Below are positions 1-7,757 of a DNA stretch of 10,903 nucleotides, one piece after another. The stretch covers positions 1-10,903 of the forward strand of contig CAMDAN010000081.1 in assembly GCA_945888535.1 (NCBI GenBank). Direction: 5' to 3'. The notes under the pieces were generated by a model, which made no database searches, was not told the DNA's origin, and saw only the letters and a program-made list of their open reading frames with translations. Every line of letters begins with the position of its first letter. Position 1 is the first letter of the stretch. This stretch comes from Bordetella parapertussis. Lineage in GTDB: Bacteria; Pseudomonadota; Gammaproteobacteria; Burkholderiales; Burkholderiaceae_C. The position numbers and the translations under genes are program-made.

Positions 1-830
1 GGGCTGAGGGCACACTAGGAATTATCACTGCCGCCTCACTAAAACTTTTTGCTCAACCGATTGAAAAGGCGGTTGCATGGGTTGCTGTCCCGAGTCTTCA
101 GCATGCAACTAATTTACTTTCGAGATTTCGGGGTGAGTTTGAATCACGCTTGTCGGCGTTTGAATATGTCTCAAGGGAGCAGCTTGATTTAGTCACGCAA
201 CATGTCGCTGGCCAAGCGGACCCGCTACCTGATAAATCTGCTGGGTATCTGTTAATTGAGCTAAGTGACTCCATAGAGACGGGAACGCTGGATGCCATGC
301 TGCAAAAGACGCTGGCTCAAGCGATGGAAGACGACCAGGTAAACAATGCCCTGGTTGCCACAAGCCATGCCCATGCGATGAAATTTTGGAAAATACGCCA
401 TAGCGTTTCGCAGGCTAACCGCGCCCATGGTGTGAGTCTGAATCATGATGTTGCAGTGCCAACATCAGCCGTACCAGCATTTGTCGAAAGTGCAACTGCA
501 AAAGTAAAAAATTCTTTCCCTAAAGCCCATGTTGTGATAGTTGCACATCTGGGTGATGGCAACGTCCACTTTTTGGCCATTTTTCCGCAATCGTTTTGGG
601 ATTCACTGAAAGATCCCAAAGCTTACGCAATGCAAGTAAGGCAATTGGTTTACGACACTGCACAAGAGTTCAAAGGGACTTTTAGTGCAGAGCACGGAAT
701 CGGACAGTCATTGACTACTGAATTGGTTCGCTACAAGTCTTCCGTTGAAGTCGGGCTCATGCGTCAGATCAAAGCGGCAATTGATCCTTTAGGAATCATG
801 AACCCGGGTAAGGTTCTCGCTCAAAATTGA
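1..830 (+). CDS. FAD-linked oxidase/dehydrogenase, C-terminal part (GlcD / D-2-hydroxyglutarate dehydrogenase-like), 5' truncated by window edge
   Basis: The reading frame is open from the left edge (first full codon at 3) to TGA at 828-830, giving about 275 residues; the true start lies outside the window. The first visible residues, AEGTLGIITAASLKLF, match the end of the FAD-binding (PCMH-type) domain of this family. The rest is the FAD-linked oxidase C-terminal domain: HLGDGNVHF at 546-572, SAEHGIG at 684-704, and a closing IDPLGIMNPGKVL. Family members are flavoproteins that oxidise 2-hydroxyacids (D-lactate, glycolate, D-2-hydroxyglutarate) and pass electrons to quinone or a protein acceptor. 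The HxGDGN and EHGxG histidines and acids line the active site in characterised relatives. The C-terminal half alone does not fix the substrate; the single-subunit D-2-hydroxyglutarate dehydrogenase-like group is my best guess. By eye its base composition is less GC-rich than that of the argH and hem genes. A leftmost TTG at 150 is not the real start, because the conserved frame continues upstream. Confidence 0.9.
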   Translation, partial: AEGTLGIITAASLKLFAQPIEKAVAWVAVPSLQHATNLLSRFRGEFESRLSAFEYVSREQLDLVTQHVAGQADPLPDKSAGYLLIELSDSIETGTLDAMLQKTLAQAMEDDQVNNALVATSHAHAMKFWKIRHSVSQANRAHGVSLNHDVAVPTSAVPAFVESATAKVKNSFPKAHVVIVAHLGDGNVHFLAIFPQSFWDSLKDPKAYAMQVRQLVYDTAQEFKGTFSAEHGIGQSLTTELVRYKSSVEVGLMRQIKAAIDPLGIMNPGKVLAQN

Positions 831-849
831 TTACGGCAATGTAATCCAT
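826..849 (+). terminator. Stem-loop overlapping the oxidase stop codon; weak candidate terminator
   Basis: GATTAC (829-834) and GTAATC (841-846) form a perfect 6-bp inverted repeat around a 6-base loop. The pairing extends by two more base pairs (826-827 with 848-849) after one mismatch. It begins on the TGA stop codon of the oxidase gene. It is AT-rich and has no T tract after it, so it does not look like a strong intrinsic terminator; it may only protect the 3' end of the message. Confidence 0.25.
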
Positions 850-945
850 CGAGCCCCAAGCGCACTAAAGGGCGAGGCATAGAATCTCAATGCATCGTGG
901 AACTATGGTTCTAAGAAAGAAATTGGAACCAACATTCAGCACACG

Positions 946-1599
946 ATGACCGACAACGCAAACAGCTTGCAAAATATTCAAAAAATCAGTACGGACGCCC
1001 CCAAAGACAAAGACTCTAGGGTTCATGTGGTCCGCATCGCCAAAAGCGATGAGGATGGAAACTTCAAAAAAAATCATTCGCAAGACGAGCAACGCGTTGC
1101 CCGTCAGAGCCGCCACTTACGTGAGAAACGGCTAACGGCAGTCCAAGAAAGCAATAGCAAGGTCCGTACGTTTTTGTTTTTTTTAAAGAAAAAGTACGAC
1201 CCGCAAAGTCTGGTTCAAGAAATTGCGCCTAAGCGAAAAATGCCTCGGATCAACATGCCTTCACTTGCCGAGATGCTTGCGATGCCTATGATTCAAAAAG
1301 CCGATGCGTCCTTGCGTCAAAGTGTCGCTCTTTTGAAAACTGCAAGCCAAACGAAAGCAGTCGCTGCGGGTAGTACGCTCACCTTGGCGGTATTGCTCGG
1401 TCTGGGTGCCTTTGGATCAGCGCCACTTGCAAGCCCCCGGTTTTATGCCGAGGCTTCACAACCCTTGAACCCATTGTCTTACTTGTTTGACAAAGAGATC
1501 ACTGCCCGCTCTCCGTGGGTCGCAGGAAAGGCCAATTGCCAGCTACATAACAAGTTTCCACTGAAGATGAAAATGATTGCTACGCTGCCTAAAGCCTAG
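946..1599 (+). CDS. Hypothetical basic protein with one predicted transmembrane segment
   Basis: This is a 217-residue open frame from ATG 946 to TAG 1597-1599. I do not recognise its family. Residues 1-70 are hydrophilic and highly charged (many Lys, Arg, Asp, Glu), with no signal peptide. Residues 74-84 hold a short hydrophobic patch running into three lysines. Residues 96-101 (PKRKMP) are basic. A hydrophobic Ala/Gly/Leu stretch at about 138-161 is a plausible single membrane span, followed by a tail of about 55 residues. With the long basic N-terminus the positive-inside rule predicts N-in, C-out. ATG 946 is the first start after an in-frame TAG at 880-882. A purine-rich GGAA lies 18 bases upstream, too far to be a good ribosome binding site. 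It sits 115 bases after the oxidase and converges on argH. Its composition resembles the oxidase gene rather than the argH and hem genes. Coding status rests mainly on frame length and the plausible membrane segment. Confidence 0.65.
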   Translation: MTDNANSLQNIQKISTDAPKDKDSRVHVVRIAKSDEDGNFKKNHSQDEQRVARQSRHLREKRLTAVQESNSKVRTFLFFLKKKYDPQSLVQEIAPKRKMPRINMPSLAEMLAMPMIQKADASLRQSVALLKTASQTKAVAAGSTLTLAVLLGLGAFGSAPLASPRFYAEASQPLNPLSYLFDKEITARSPWVAGKANCQLHNKFPLKMKMIATLPKA

Positions 1600-1615
1600 G
1601 TCTAGGCCTAAACCT
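1594..1615. terminator. Nested palindromes between the convergent hypothetical gene and argH; possible terminator
   Basis: GCCTAG (1594-1599) and CTAGGC (1602-1607) form a close inverted repeat covering the TAG stop of the upstream gene. An overlapping 18-base near-palindrome at 1598-1615, centred on TAGGCCTA, has only one mismatched pair. A CCCCTTTTT run follows at 1631-1639, about 16 bases later, so the T tract is not adjacent as in a classical intrinsic terminator. The position between two convergent genes (44-base gap) fits transcript ending for either strand. No strong proof is visible. Confidence 0.3.
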
Positions 1616-1643
1616 TAAATCCGATCACATCCCCTTTTTAGTC

Positions 1644-3092
1644 TTACCGAAAGCGTTGGTGGTGGCGCGCAATTTGCGCCCGGACCTGGACGGGCGCTGT
1701 TCCACCCAAGGTATCTCGCGCATTGAGCGAGCCGTGGAGGCTCAAGCAGGCGTATACGTCTTTTTCAATCGAGGCGTGAAAGCCTTGGAGCACGTTGAGG
1801 GGCAACTCTGACAAGTCGCAGTTGTGGCTCGCAGCGGCTTTCACGGCGTGGGCTACCGTTTCATGGGCATCGCGAAATGGCAAACCTTTTTTTACCAAGT
1901 AATCAGCCAAGTCAGTAGCGGTAGCAAAGCCTTTTTTGGCCGCGTCTTCCATGGCTTGGGCGTTGACGGTGATACCGCCTTCTTTGGCGCCCGTAGTCGG
2001 GTTGACTTGGCCGCCAATCATTTCGCTGAAGATTCGCAGCGTGTCTTTGAGGGTGTCCACCGTGTCAAACAAAGGCTCTTTGTCTTCTTGGTTGTCTTTG
2101 TTGTAGGCCAGAGGTTGGCCTTTCATCAAGGTGATAAGGCCTATCAAATGGCCTACTACGCGGCCGGTTTTACCACGTGCCAGTTCAGGCACGTCGGGGT
2201 TTTTCTTCTGCGGCATGATGGAGCTGCCGGTGGTGAAGCGGTCGGCAATTTTGATGAAACCAAAGTTTTGGCTCATCCACAAAATCAACTCTTCCGACAT
2301 GCGGCTGATGTGCACCATGCAAAGCGAAGCAGCGGCGGTGAACTCAATAGCGAAGTCGCGGTCGCTTACACCGTCTAAGCTGTTTTGACAAACCTGTGGG
2401 TTGCCGTGCGCATCGACCATGCCCAGTGTGCGGGCCACGCGTTCGCGGTCTATTGGGTAGGTGGTGCCGGCCAAAGCGGCTGATCCGAGGGGCAGGCGGT
2501 TGGTGCGCCGGCGCACGTCGCTCATACGCTCGGCGTCACGGGCAAACATTTCCACGTAGGCCAACAAGTGATGGGCAAAGCTCACGGGTTGGGCTACTTG
2601 CAAGTGGGTGAAGCCGGGCATGATGACCTCGACGTTTTTCTCGGCTACTTCTACGAGTGACTTTTGCAAATCGACCAGCAGTGTCGTGATCAGATCCATC
2701 TCGCCACGCAACCACAGGCGCACGTCAGTGGCTACTTGGTCATTGCGGCTGCGGCCGGTGTGCAGACGTTTGCCCGCATCGCCCACCAGTTGGGTCAGGC
2801 GGGCTTCAATGTTCAGGTGCACGTCTTCGAGGTCGAGCTTCCACTCGAAAGCGCCGGATTCGATCTCTTGGGTGATCTGCGCCATGCCGCGCTGGATGTC
2901 GGCCAAGTCGGTTGCACCAATGATTTTCTGGGCGGCCAGCATGTCGGCGTGGGCTAGGCTGCCAGCGATGTCGGCTTGCCACAGGCGCTTATCAAAAAAA
3001 ACGCTGGCGGTGTAGCGCTTGACCAACTCGCTCATAGGCTCCGAAAAGAGCGCGGACCAGGCTTGGGATTTTGTGTCGAGTTGGTTTGTCAT
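1644..3092 (-). CDS. argH: Argininosuccinate lyase
   Basis: This 482-residue protein is slightly longer than the usual 455-470. It is the cytosolic homotetrameric enzyme that splits argininosuccinate into arginine and fumarate, the last step of arginine synthesis. Family landmarks are clear: an N-terminal segment leading to [15 protein letters not shown] (35-49), [13 protein letters not shown] (111-123) in the substrate-binding region, PGFTHLQ (159-165) with the conserved His163, and the fumarase/aspartase superfamily signature [12 protein letters not shown] (289-300), whose flexible loop carries the catalytic serine. The product starts [20 protein letters not shown], a normal N-terminus for betaproteobacterial ArgH, so I accept the ATG at 3090-3092 although no Shine-Dalgarno sequence is obvious. 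The stop is TAA at 1644-1646. It lies 35 bases downstream of ppc on the same strand, so the two probably share a transcript. No truncation or missing catalytic residue is seen. Confidence 0.97.
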   Translation of the reverse strand: MTNQLDTKSQAWSALFSEPMSELVKRYTASVFFDKRLWQADIAGSLAHADMLAAQKIIGATDLADIQRGMAQITQEIESGAFEWKLDLEDVHLNIEARLTQLVGDAGKRLHTGRSRNDQVATDVRLWLRGEMDLITTLLVDLQKSLVEVAEKNVEVIMPGFTHLQVAQPVSFAHHLLAYVEMFARDAERMSDVRRRTNRLPLGSAALAGTTYPIDRERVARTLGMVDAHGNPQVCQNSLDGVSDRDFAIEFTAAASLCMVHISRMSEELILWMSQNFGFIKIADRFTTGSSIMPQKKNPDVPELARGKTGRVVGHLIGLITLMKGQPLAYNKDNQEDKEPLFDTVDTLKDTLRIFSEMIGGQVNPTTGAKEGGITVNAQAMEDAAKKGFATATDLADYLVKKGLPFRDAHETVAHAVKAAASHNCDLSELPLNVLQGFHASIEKDVYACLSLHGSLNARDTLGGTAPVQVRAQIARHHQRFR

Positions 3093-3127
3093 GGCTTGAT
3101 TTTATCGAGGTCGCCCAGCGATGGGAA

Positions 3128-5962
3128 TTAGCCGGTATTTCTCAGCCCAGCGGCAATTCCGTTGATAGAAATATGAATCCCACGCTGTACGCGTTCATCC
3201 GATTGCCCCGCACGGTAACGGCGTACCAATTCGACTTGCAAATGGTGCAGGGGATCAATGTAGGGGAAGCGATGGCGGATAGACCGTTGCAAAGCGGCGT
3301 TGTGGGCGAGGCGTTGCTTGTCACCGGTAATTAAGGACAAGGCCTCAGAGGTTCGGTGCCACTCGGCCTCAATGGCTGAAAAGATTTTTTTGCGCAAACG
3401 CGCATCCCCAACAAGCTCGGAGTAGCGCGACGCCAAAGCCAAATCGCTCTTGGCCATCACCATGTCCATATTGGAGAGCAGGGTTTGAAAAAACGGCCAC
3501 TGACGCACCATTTTTTGGAGCAGTGCGGTGCGTTCTTTGGCTTGGGCGGGAGTATTTTGGCCTGTGTAGCCATGGATAAAGGTTTGTACTGCCGATCCAA
3601 AACCAAACCAACCCGGCAAGGTTAAGCGGCATTGCCCCCAACTGAAACCCCAAGGAATAGCACGCAAGTCTTCAATCGCTTGGGTCGCCTTGCGCGAAGC
3701 GGGCCGAGAACCAATATTGAGCTCGGCTATTTCTCGCAAAGGCGTAGAGCTGAAAAAATACTCCGTAAACCCGGGGGTTTCATAGACCAAGGCGCGGTAG
3801 GCGGCCATGCTGCTTTGTGATAATTCGCCCGCCGCTGCGAGAAAAATTTTGGTGGCAGGCTTGGTGGTTTGGAGCAGAGTGGCTTCTAAGGTTGCGGCGA
3901 CCAAGGTTTCAAGGTTGCGCCTTCCGATTTCTGGGTTGGCGTATTTGGAGCCAATCACCTCACCTTGTTCGGTGAGTCGAATTTGACCGCGTACGGTTCC
4001 GGGGGGTTGCGCCAAGATCGCTTGGTAGCTCGGCCCACCGCCGCGACCAACCGTGCCCCCGCGACCATGGAACATGCGCAACTGAATGGGATGTTTGGCT
4101 TGGAGCGCGTCAAACAGTTCCACCAAGGCGATTTCTGCTTGGTACAACTCCCAGTTGCTGGTGAAAATCCCGCCGTCTTTGTTGCTGTCTGAATAACCCA
4201 GCATGATGTCTTGTTCAGCGCCACTGCGTTTAACCAATTCGGCAATCCCGGGCAGGGCATAGAACTCGCGCATGATGGGCGCAGCGTTGCGCAGGTCTTC
4301 AATCGTCTCAAACAAAGGGACCACGATTAAATCACTGTGGGCGTTTCCGTCGATCGTTCCACTGACGAGACCCACTTCCTTTTGAAGCAAAAGGACTTCG
4401 AGTAAATCACTGACCGTTTCGGTGTGGCTGATGATGTAGTGACGAATGGCCTCGTTACCAAAGCGCTCGCGCATGACTTTGGCTATAGCAAAGATTGCCA
4501 GCTCGCCTTGGGTGTGAGCTGAGTAGGTCGCGCCTTGGACACGCAAGCCGCGGGCATCGTTTAAGAGGCGCATTAAGACCTGGCGTTTTGCGGTTTCGTC
4601 TAAAGCGCTGTAGTGAGACTCAATGCGGGCGGTCCGCAGCAATTCGGCTACCACTTCTTCGTGTTTATCTGAGCTCTGGCGCAGGTCAACCGTGGCCAAA
4701 TGAAAGCCAAAGACTTCGACGGCGCGAATCAATGGGTGCAAGCGCTGCGCAGTGAGCGCTTGGCCGTGGTGGGCGATAAGAGAGTTTTCGATCGTGCGCA
4801 GGTCAGCAATGAATTCTTGCGCCAGTTGGTAGGGGTTTTGGGGTGCTACGGCGTGGCGGGCGGCATCGGTGCCCGTGAGTTCTTGCAAGCTCGCGGCCAA
4901 TCGGGCGTACATACCGATGAGCGCACGGCGGTAGGGTTCGTCTTTTCTGTGTTCGTTATGGTCTGGGCTGCTTTCTGCAAGCGCTTGCATCTCGGGGCTG
5001 CAGTCGGTCAGCATGGCTGAGATAGAGAGTTCGCTGCCCAAGAAATGCACCTCGGTAAGGTAGTGCCGCAAGGCCACTTCGCTTTGGCGGCGCAAGGCGT
5101 ATTCCAAGGTTTGTGCGCTGACGTTGGGGTTGCCGTCGCGGTCGCCCCCAATCCATTGGCCCATCCGCAAAAAGCTGTGAACCGGGTGTTGACCCAACAT
5201 GTTTTCTAGGCTGCTGTAAATTTTAGGAATTTCACGCAAGAAGGTGGACTCGTAATAGCTCAGCGCGTTCTCAATTTCATCGGCAACCGTGAGTTTGCTG
5301 TAGCGCAACAAGCGGGTTTGCCACAGCTGCATCACCCGAGCGCGAATTTGGGCTTCATTGGCGGCCAGTTCACGCGGCGTGAGCGCATCGCGTTTGGGGT
5401 CTTGAGCCGCGCTGTGCTGCTTAATTTCATCGCGCAACGTGAGCAATTGGGCAATCGCTCGTTCGGCATCGAGAATACTTTTTCGTTGAACTTCGGTGGG
5501 GTGGGCTGTAAGAACCGGTGACACAAAGCTGTGCGCCAACGTTTGAGAAATGGTTTTGGGGGAAATACCGGCCCAACGCAGACGTGAAATCGCCACGTCA
5601 ATGCTGCCTTCTTGGCTCTCACCTGCGCGTTCGTGAACGGCGCGGCGTCGAATATGGTGGCGGTCTTCGGCCAAATTTGCCAAATGGCTGAAATAGGTAA
5701 ACGCGCGGATGACGCTGACGGTTTGATCCGCGCTTAAGCTTTTCAGTAATTTTTTAAGCGCTTTATCGGCTTCGTGGTCTGCGTCGCGGCGAAAGGCCAC
5801 CGACAGTTTGCGAATGTTTTCAATCAATTCGTAGGCTAGCCCCCCATCTTGCTCACGAATCACATCGCCTAACATTCTTCCCAAAAGGCGAATGTCTTCT
5901 ACCAACGGGCGTTCGTTGTCTTTGGCGCGTTTGGCGGGTGCGGCGGCTATGGCGGTTTTCAT
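3128..5962 (-). CDS. ppc: Phosphoenolpyruvate carboxylase
   Basis: This 944-residue cytosolic enzyme adds bicarbonate to phosphoenolpyruvate, giving oxaloacetate and phosphate, and so refills the TCA cycle. It is longer than the roughly 880-residue E. coli protein, partly through an Ala/Lys-rich N-terminal tail of about 20 residues. All catalytic blocks are present: [11 protein letters not shown] (150-160, catalytic His154), GDRDGNPNV (273-281), the [13 protein letters not shown] block (418-430), [11 protein letters not shown] (588-598, with Lys595), the glycine-rich [13 protein letters not shown] loop (631-643), RLTEQGEVI (662-670), and the strictly conserved C-terminal NTG. The start at 5960-5962 has no visible Shine-Dalgarno sequence. 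The conserved region begins at about residue 22, and no other start codon is obvious between the two, so the chosen start is reasonable but not proven. It is transcribed away from hemC across a 33-base gap, with argH directly downstream. Known family regulation is allosteric (acetyl-CoA, aspartate); nothing regulatory is visible here. Confidence 0.97.
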   Translation of the reverse strand: MKTAIAAAPAKRAKDNERPLVEDIRLLGRMLGDVIREQDGGLAYELIENIRKLSVAFRRDADHEADKALKKLLKSLSADQTVSVIRAFTYFSHLANLAEDRHHIRRRAVHERAGESQEGSIDVAISRLRWAGISPKTISQTLAHSFVSPVLTAHPTEVQRKSILDAERAIAQLLTLRDEIKQHSAAQDPKRDALTPRELAANEAQIRARVMQLWQTRLLRYSKLTVADEIENALSYYESTFLREIPKIYSSLENMLGQHPVHSFLRMGQWIGGDRDGNPNVSAQTLEYALRRQSEVALRHYLTEVHFLGSELSISAMLTDCSPEMQALAESSPDHNEHRKDEPYRRALIGMYARLAASLQELTGTDAARHAVAPQNPYQLAQEFIADLRTIENSLIAHHGQALTAQRLHPLIRAVEVFGFHLATVDLRQSSDKHEEVVAELLRTARIESHYSALDETAKRQVLMRLLNDARGLRVQGATYSAHTQGELAIFAIAKVMRERFGNEAIRHYIISHTETVSDLLEVLLLQKEVGLVSGTIDGNAHSDLIVVPLFETIEDLRNAAPIMREFYALPGIAELVKRSGAEQDIMLGYSDSNKDGGIFTSNWELYQAEIALVELFDALQAKHPIQLRMFHGRGGTVGRGGGPSYQAILAQPPGTVRGQIRLTEQGEVIGSKYANPEIGRRNLETLVAATLEATLLQTTKPATKIFLAAAGELSQSSMAAYRALVYETPGFTEYFFSSTPLREIAELNIGSRPASRKATQAIEDLRAIPWGFSWGQCRLTLPGWFGFGSAVQTFIHGYTGQNTPAQAKERTALLQKMVRQWPFFQTLLSNMDMVMAKSDLALASRYSELVGDARLRKKIFSAIEAEWHRTSEALSLITGDKQRLAHNAALQRSIRHRFPYIDPLHHLQVELVRRYRAGQSDERVQRGIHISINGIAAGLRNTG

Positions 5963-5982
5963 GGGGCTTAGGGTGAGAAAAT

Positions 5983-5987
5983 AGGGG
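5983..5987 (+). promoter_or_regulatory. Candidate ribosome binding site of hemC
   Basis: AGGGG ends 8 bases before the ATG at 5996-5998. It supports that start for hemC even though the resulting N-terminus is longer than usual. The second in-frame ATG (6008) has no comparable purine-rich site. Confidence 0.45.
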
Positions 5988-5995
5988 TAAAGCCC

Positions 5996-6961
5996 ATGCT
6001 AGCATCCATGCGGGTTCTCAGACCTTCTCAAAATTACGAACAGGTTACGACTTTGCGACATTTCACCATTGCCACGCGCGAAAGCCGACTGGCCCTTTGG
6101 CAAGCCGAACACGTTAAGGCGCTTCTCATCCAACAGGGGCACGCTGTGACGCTCTTAGGCATGACGACCAAGGGCGATCAAATCTTAGACCGGTCTCTCA
6201 GCAAAGTGGGCGGTAAAGGTTTGTTTGTCAAAGAGTTGGAAACAGCGCTTGAAGAAGGCCGTGCGGATTTGGCGGTTCATTCCCTCAAAGACGTCCCCAT
6301 GGAGTTGCCCCCTGGCTTTGTGCTGGCTTGTGTGATGGAGCGTGAAGACCCGCGTGATGCTTGGGTCTCAAGTCGATATGCCACGGTCAAGGATTTGCCG
6401 CAGGGTGCGGTGGTGGGTACGTCTAGCTTGCGCCGCGTGGCCTTGTTGAGAGCGATGCGCCCCGATTTAAAAATCGAACCTTTGCGCGGTAATTTAGATA
6501 CCCGGCTTAAAAAACTCGATGAAGGGCAATACGACGGGATTGTGTTGGCTGCAGCGGGGTTAAAGCGACTCGGGTTGGAAGCGCGTATTCGACAGGTGTT
6601 TGATCCCAGTGAGATGTTGCCTGCGGCGGGGCAGGGCGCCTTGGGTATTGAAATTCCACAAGACCGCGACGATGTGGCGCAGGCCTTAGCGCATTTGATT
6701 CACCTCCCCACTTTTTTAGCTGTTTCTGCGGAACGTGCGGTGAGCCGTGTGATGGGCGGGAGTTGCTCCATGCCTTTAGCTGCACACGCAGTTTTTGAAT
6801 CAGACGCACTGTATTTACGTGCCGCGTGGGGAGATCCTGAGGGAGCGAGTTCCGTGGTTCGCGTAGAGGGCCGAAGCCCCGTTCATACCTTGGAAGAGGC
6901 CGTCGCTTTGGGCGAACAGGTAGCCAAGCAACTGCAAGCCGCAGTCGGACATGAAAGTTAA
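5996..6961 (+). CDS. hemC: Porphobilinogen deaminase (hydroxymethylbilane synthase)
   Basis: This 321-residue cytosolic enzyme polymerises four porphobilinogen molecules into hydroxymethylbilane on a covalent dipyrromethane cofactor. Visible blocks are: [17 protein letters not shown] (24-40), [11 protein letters not shown] (72-82), VHSLKDVP (94-101) with the catalytic aspartate Asp99, EDPRDAWVS (117-125), [11 protein letters not shown] (141-151), [18 protein letters not shown] (164-181), [11 protein letters not shown] (209-219), and [12 protein letters not shown] (253-264), where Cys257 is the cofactor-attachment cysteine. The start at 5996 has AGGGG 8 bases upstream, but it puts about 20 residues before the point where most homologues begin. 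ATG 6008 or the TTG at 6053 are alternatives, the latter giving a conventional N-terminus. The last 11 bases overlap the start of hemD. It is the first gene of the hemCDXY run and divergent from ppc. Confidence 0.96.
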   Translation: MLASMRVLRPSQNYEQVTTLRHFTIATRESRLALWQAEHVKALLIQQGHAVTLLGMTTKGDQILDRSLSKVGGKGLFVKELETALEEGRADLAVHSLKDVPMELPPGFVLACVMEREDPRDAWVSSRYATVKDLPQGAVVGTSSLRRVALLRAMRPDLKIEPLRGNLDTRLKKLDEGQYDGIVLAAAGLKRLGLEARIRQVFDPSEMLPAAGQGALGIEIPQDRDDVAQALAHLIHLPTFLAVSAERAVSRVMGGSCSMPLAAHAVFESDALYLRAAWGDPEGASSVVRVEGRSPVHTLEEAVALGEQVAKQLQAAVGHES

Positions 6962-7757
6962 ACCTCGCGTGATTGTTACGCGGCCCCAAAAAGAGGCTGT
7001 AGCGTGGGTAGAGCGTTTGACGCAACATGGTTTTGATACCGCTTCAGTGCCTCTTATCGACATTGCTCCCGCGCCAGATCTTGCGCCCTTAGCGCAGGCC
7101 TGGGCGCAGTTAGAAGATTTTGACGCAGTCATGTTTGTCAGTGGTAACGCGGTCACCCACTTCTTTGCCAATCAACCCCAAGGAGTAACGCTGCCTTTTA
7201 CTTCCGCCCACAGTCGCCCCAGAGCCATGGTGACAGGGCCTGGCAGTTACGCCGCGTTGGTGGCGCTTGGCGCGGCCCCCCAAGCCATCGATGCGCCTGC
7301 GCTGGACGGCGGACAGTTTGATTCAGAGACCTTGTGGCAACACGTTCGAAACCAGGTAACGCCCGGGTTTCGGGTCCTGATCGTTCGTGGCGATTCGGGT
7401 GACCAAGGATATTCAACCCAAGGCGTGGGGCGTGATTGGTTTGCGCAACAGGTCGTTGGTGCAGGCGGTCAGTGCGCGTTTGTGGTGGCTTACCAACGCT
7501 TGGCGCCGGTTTGGAGTCTTCAAGAAAAAAACAGCATCATGGCCGCAGCCCGTGATGGATCGTTTTGGCTTTTGAGTAGCACCGAGGCTGTGGGTAACCT
7601 GATTGCTTCCTTGCCCGAGCAAAATTGGGACCACGCCAAGGCGGTCGCCACCCATCCTAGGATTGCCAAAGCGGCGCATGCTGCCGGTTTTGGGATGGTT
7701 TTAGAGTCACGTCCCTTGATCCAAGAAGTGATTGCATCGATAGAATCGAGCCTATGA
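6951..7757 (+). CDS. hemD: Uroporphyrinogen-III synthase
   Basis: This 268-residue enzyme cyclises hydroxymethylbilane with inversion of ring D to give uroporphyrinogen III, the branch point to haem, sirohaem and cobalamin. The family is weakly conserved in sequence but two-domain in fold. The expected marks are present: VTRP near the N-terminus (9-12), FVSGNAV (62-68), the GPGSYAAL segment (96-103), RGDSG (146-150), the conserved Tyr181 in [14 protein letters not shown] (207-216), and [15 protein letters not shown] (233-247) near the C-terminus. ATG 6951 lies inside hemC and overlaps its stop by 11 bases, which implies translational coupling; only a weak GGA precedes it. The stop TGA overlaps the hemX start as ATGA. 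Position directly after hemC makes the call secure despite the divergent family. Confidence 0.94.
   Translation: MKVKPRVIVTRPQKEAVAWVERLTQHGFDTASVPLIDIAPAPDLAPLAQAWAQLEDFDAVMFVSGNAVTHFFANQPQGVTLPFTSAHSRPRAMVTGPGSYAALVALGAAPQAIDAPALDGGQFDSETLWQHVRNQVTPGFRVLIVRGDSGDQGYSTQGVGRDWFAQQVVGAGGQCAFVVAYQRLAPVWSLQEKNSIMAAARDGSFWLLSSTEAVGNLIASLPEQNWDHAKAVATHPRIAKAAHAAGFGMVLESRPLIQEVIASIESSL

Noticed and set aside
150..830. Treating the oxidase as a complete small gene starting at TTG 150
   Set aside because: The same frame is open to the left edge and encodes conserved family sequence (EGTLGIITAASLKLF) upstream of 150, so the gene is simply cut by the window.
880..885. TAGAAT as a -10 promoter element for the hypothetical gene
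   Set aside because: No -35-like hexamer is found 16-18 bases upstream, so a promoter cannot be supported from sequence alone.
1824..2378. A 184-codon plus-strand frame opposite argH
   Set aside because: It is antisense to conserved argH coding sequence including catalytic blocks, and its composition looks like a reverse-strand shadow.
6507..7028. A 173-codon minus-strand frame opposite hemC and the hemD start
   Set aside because: It spans the conserved hemC/hemD overlap in antisense and has no recognisable motif.
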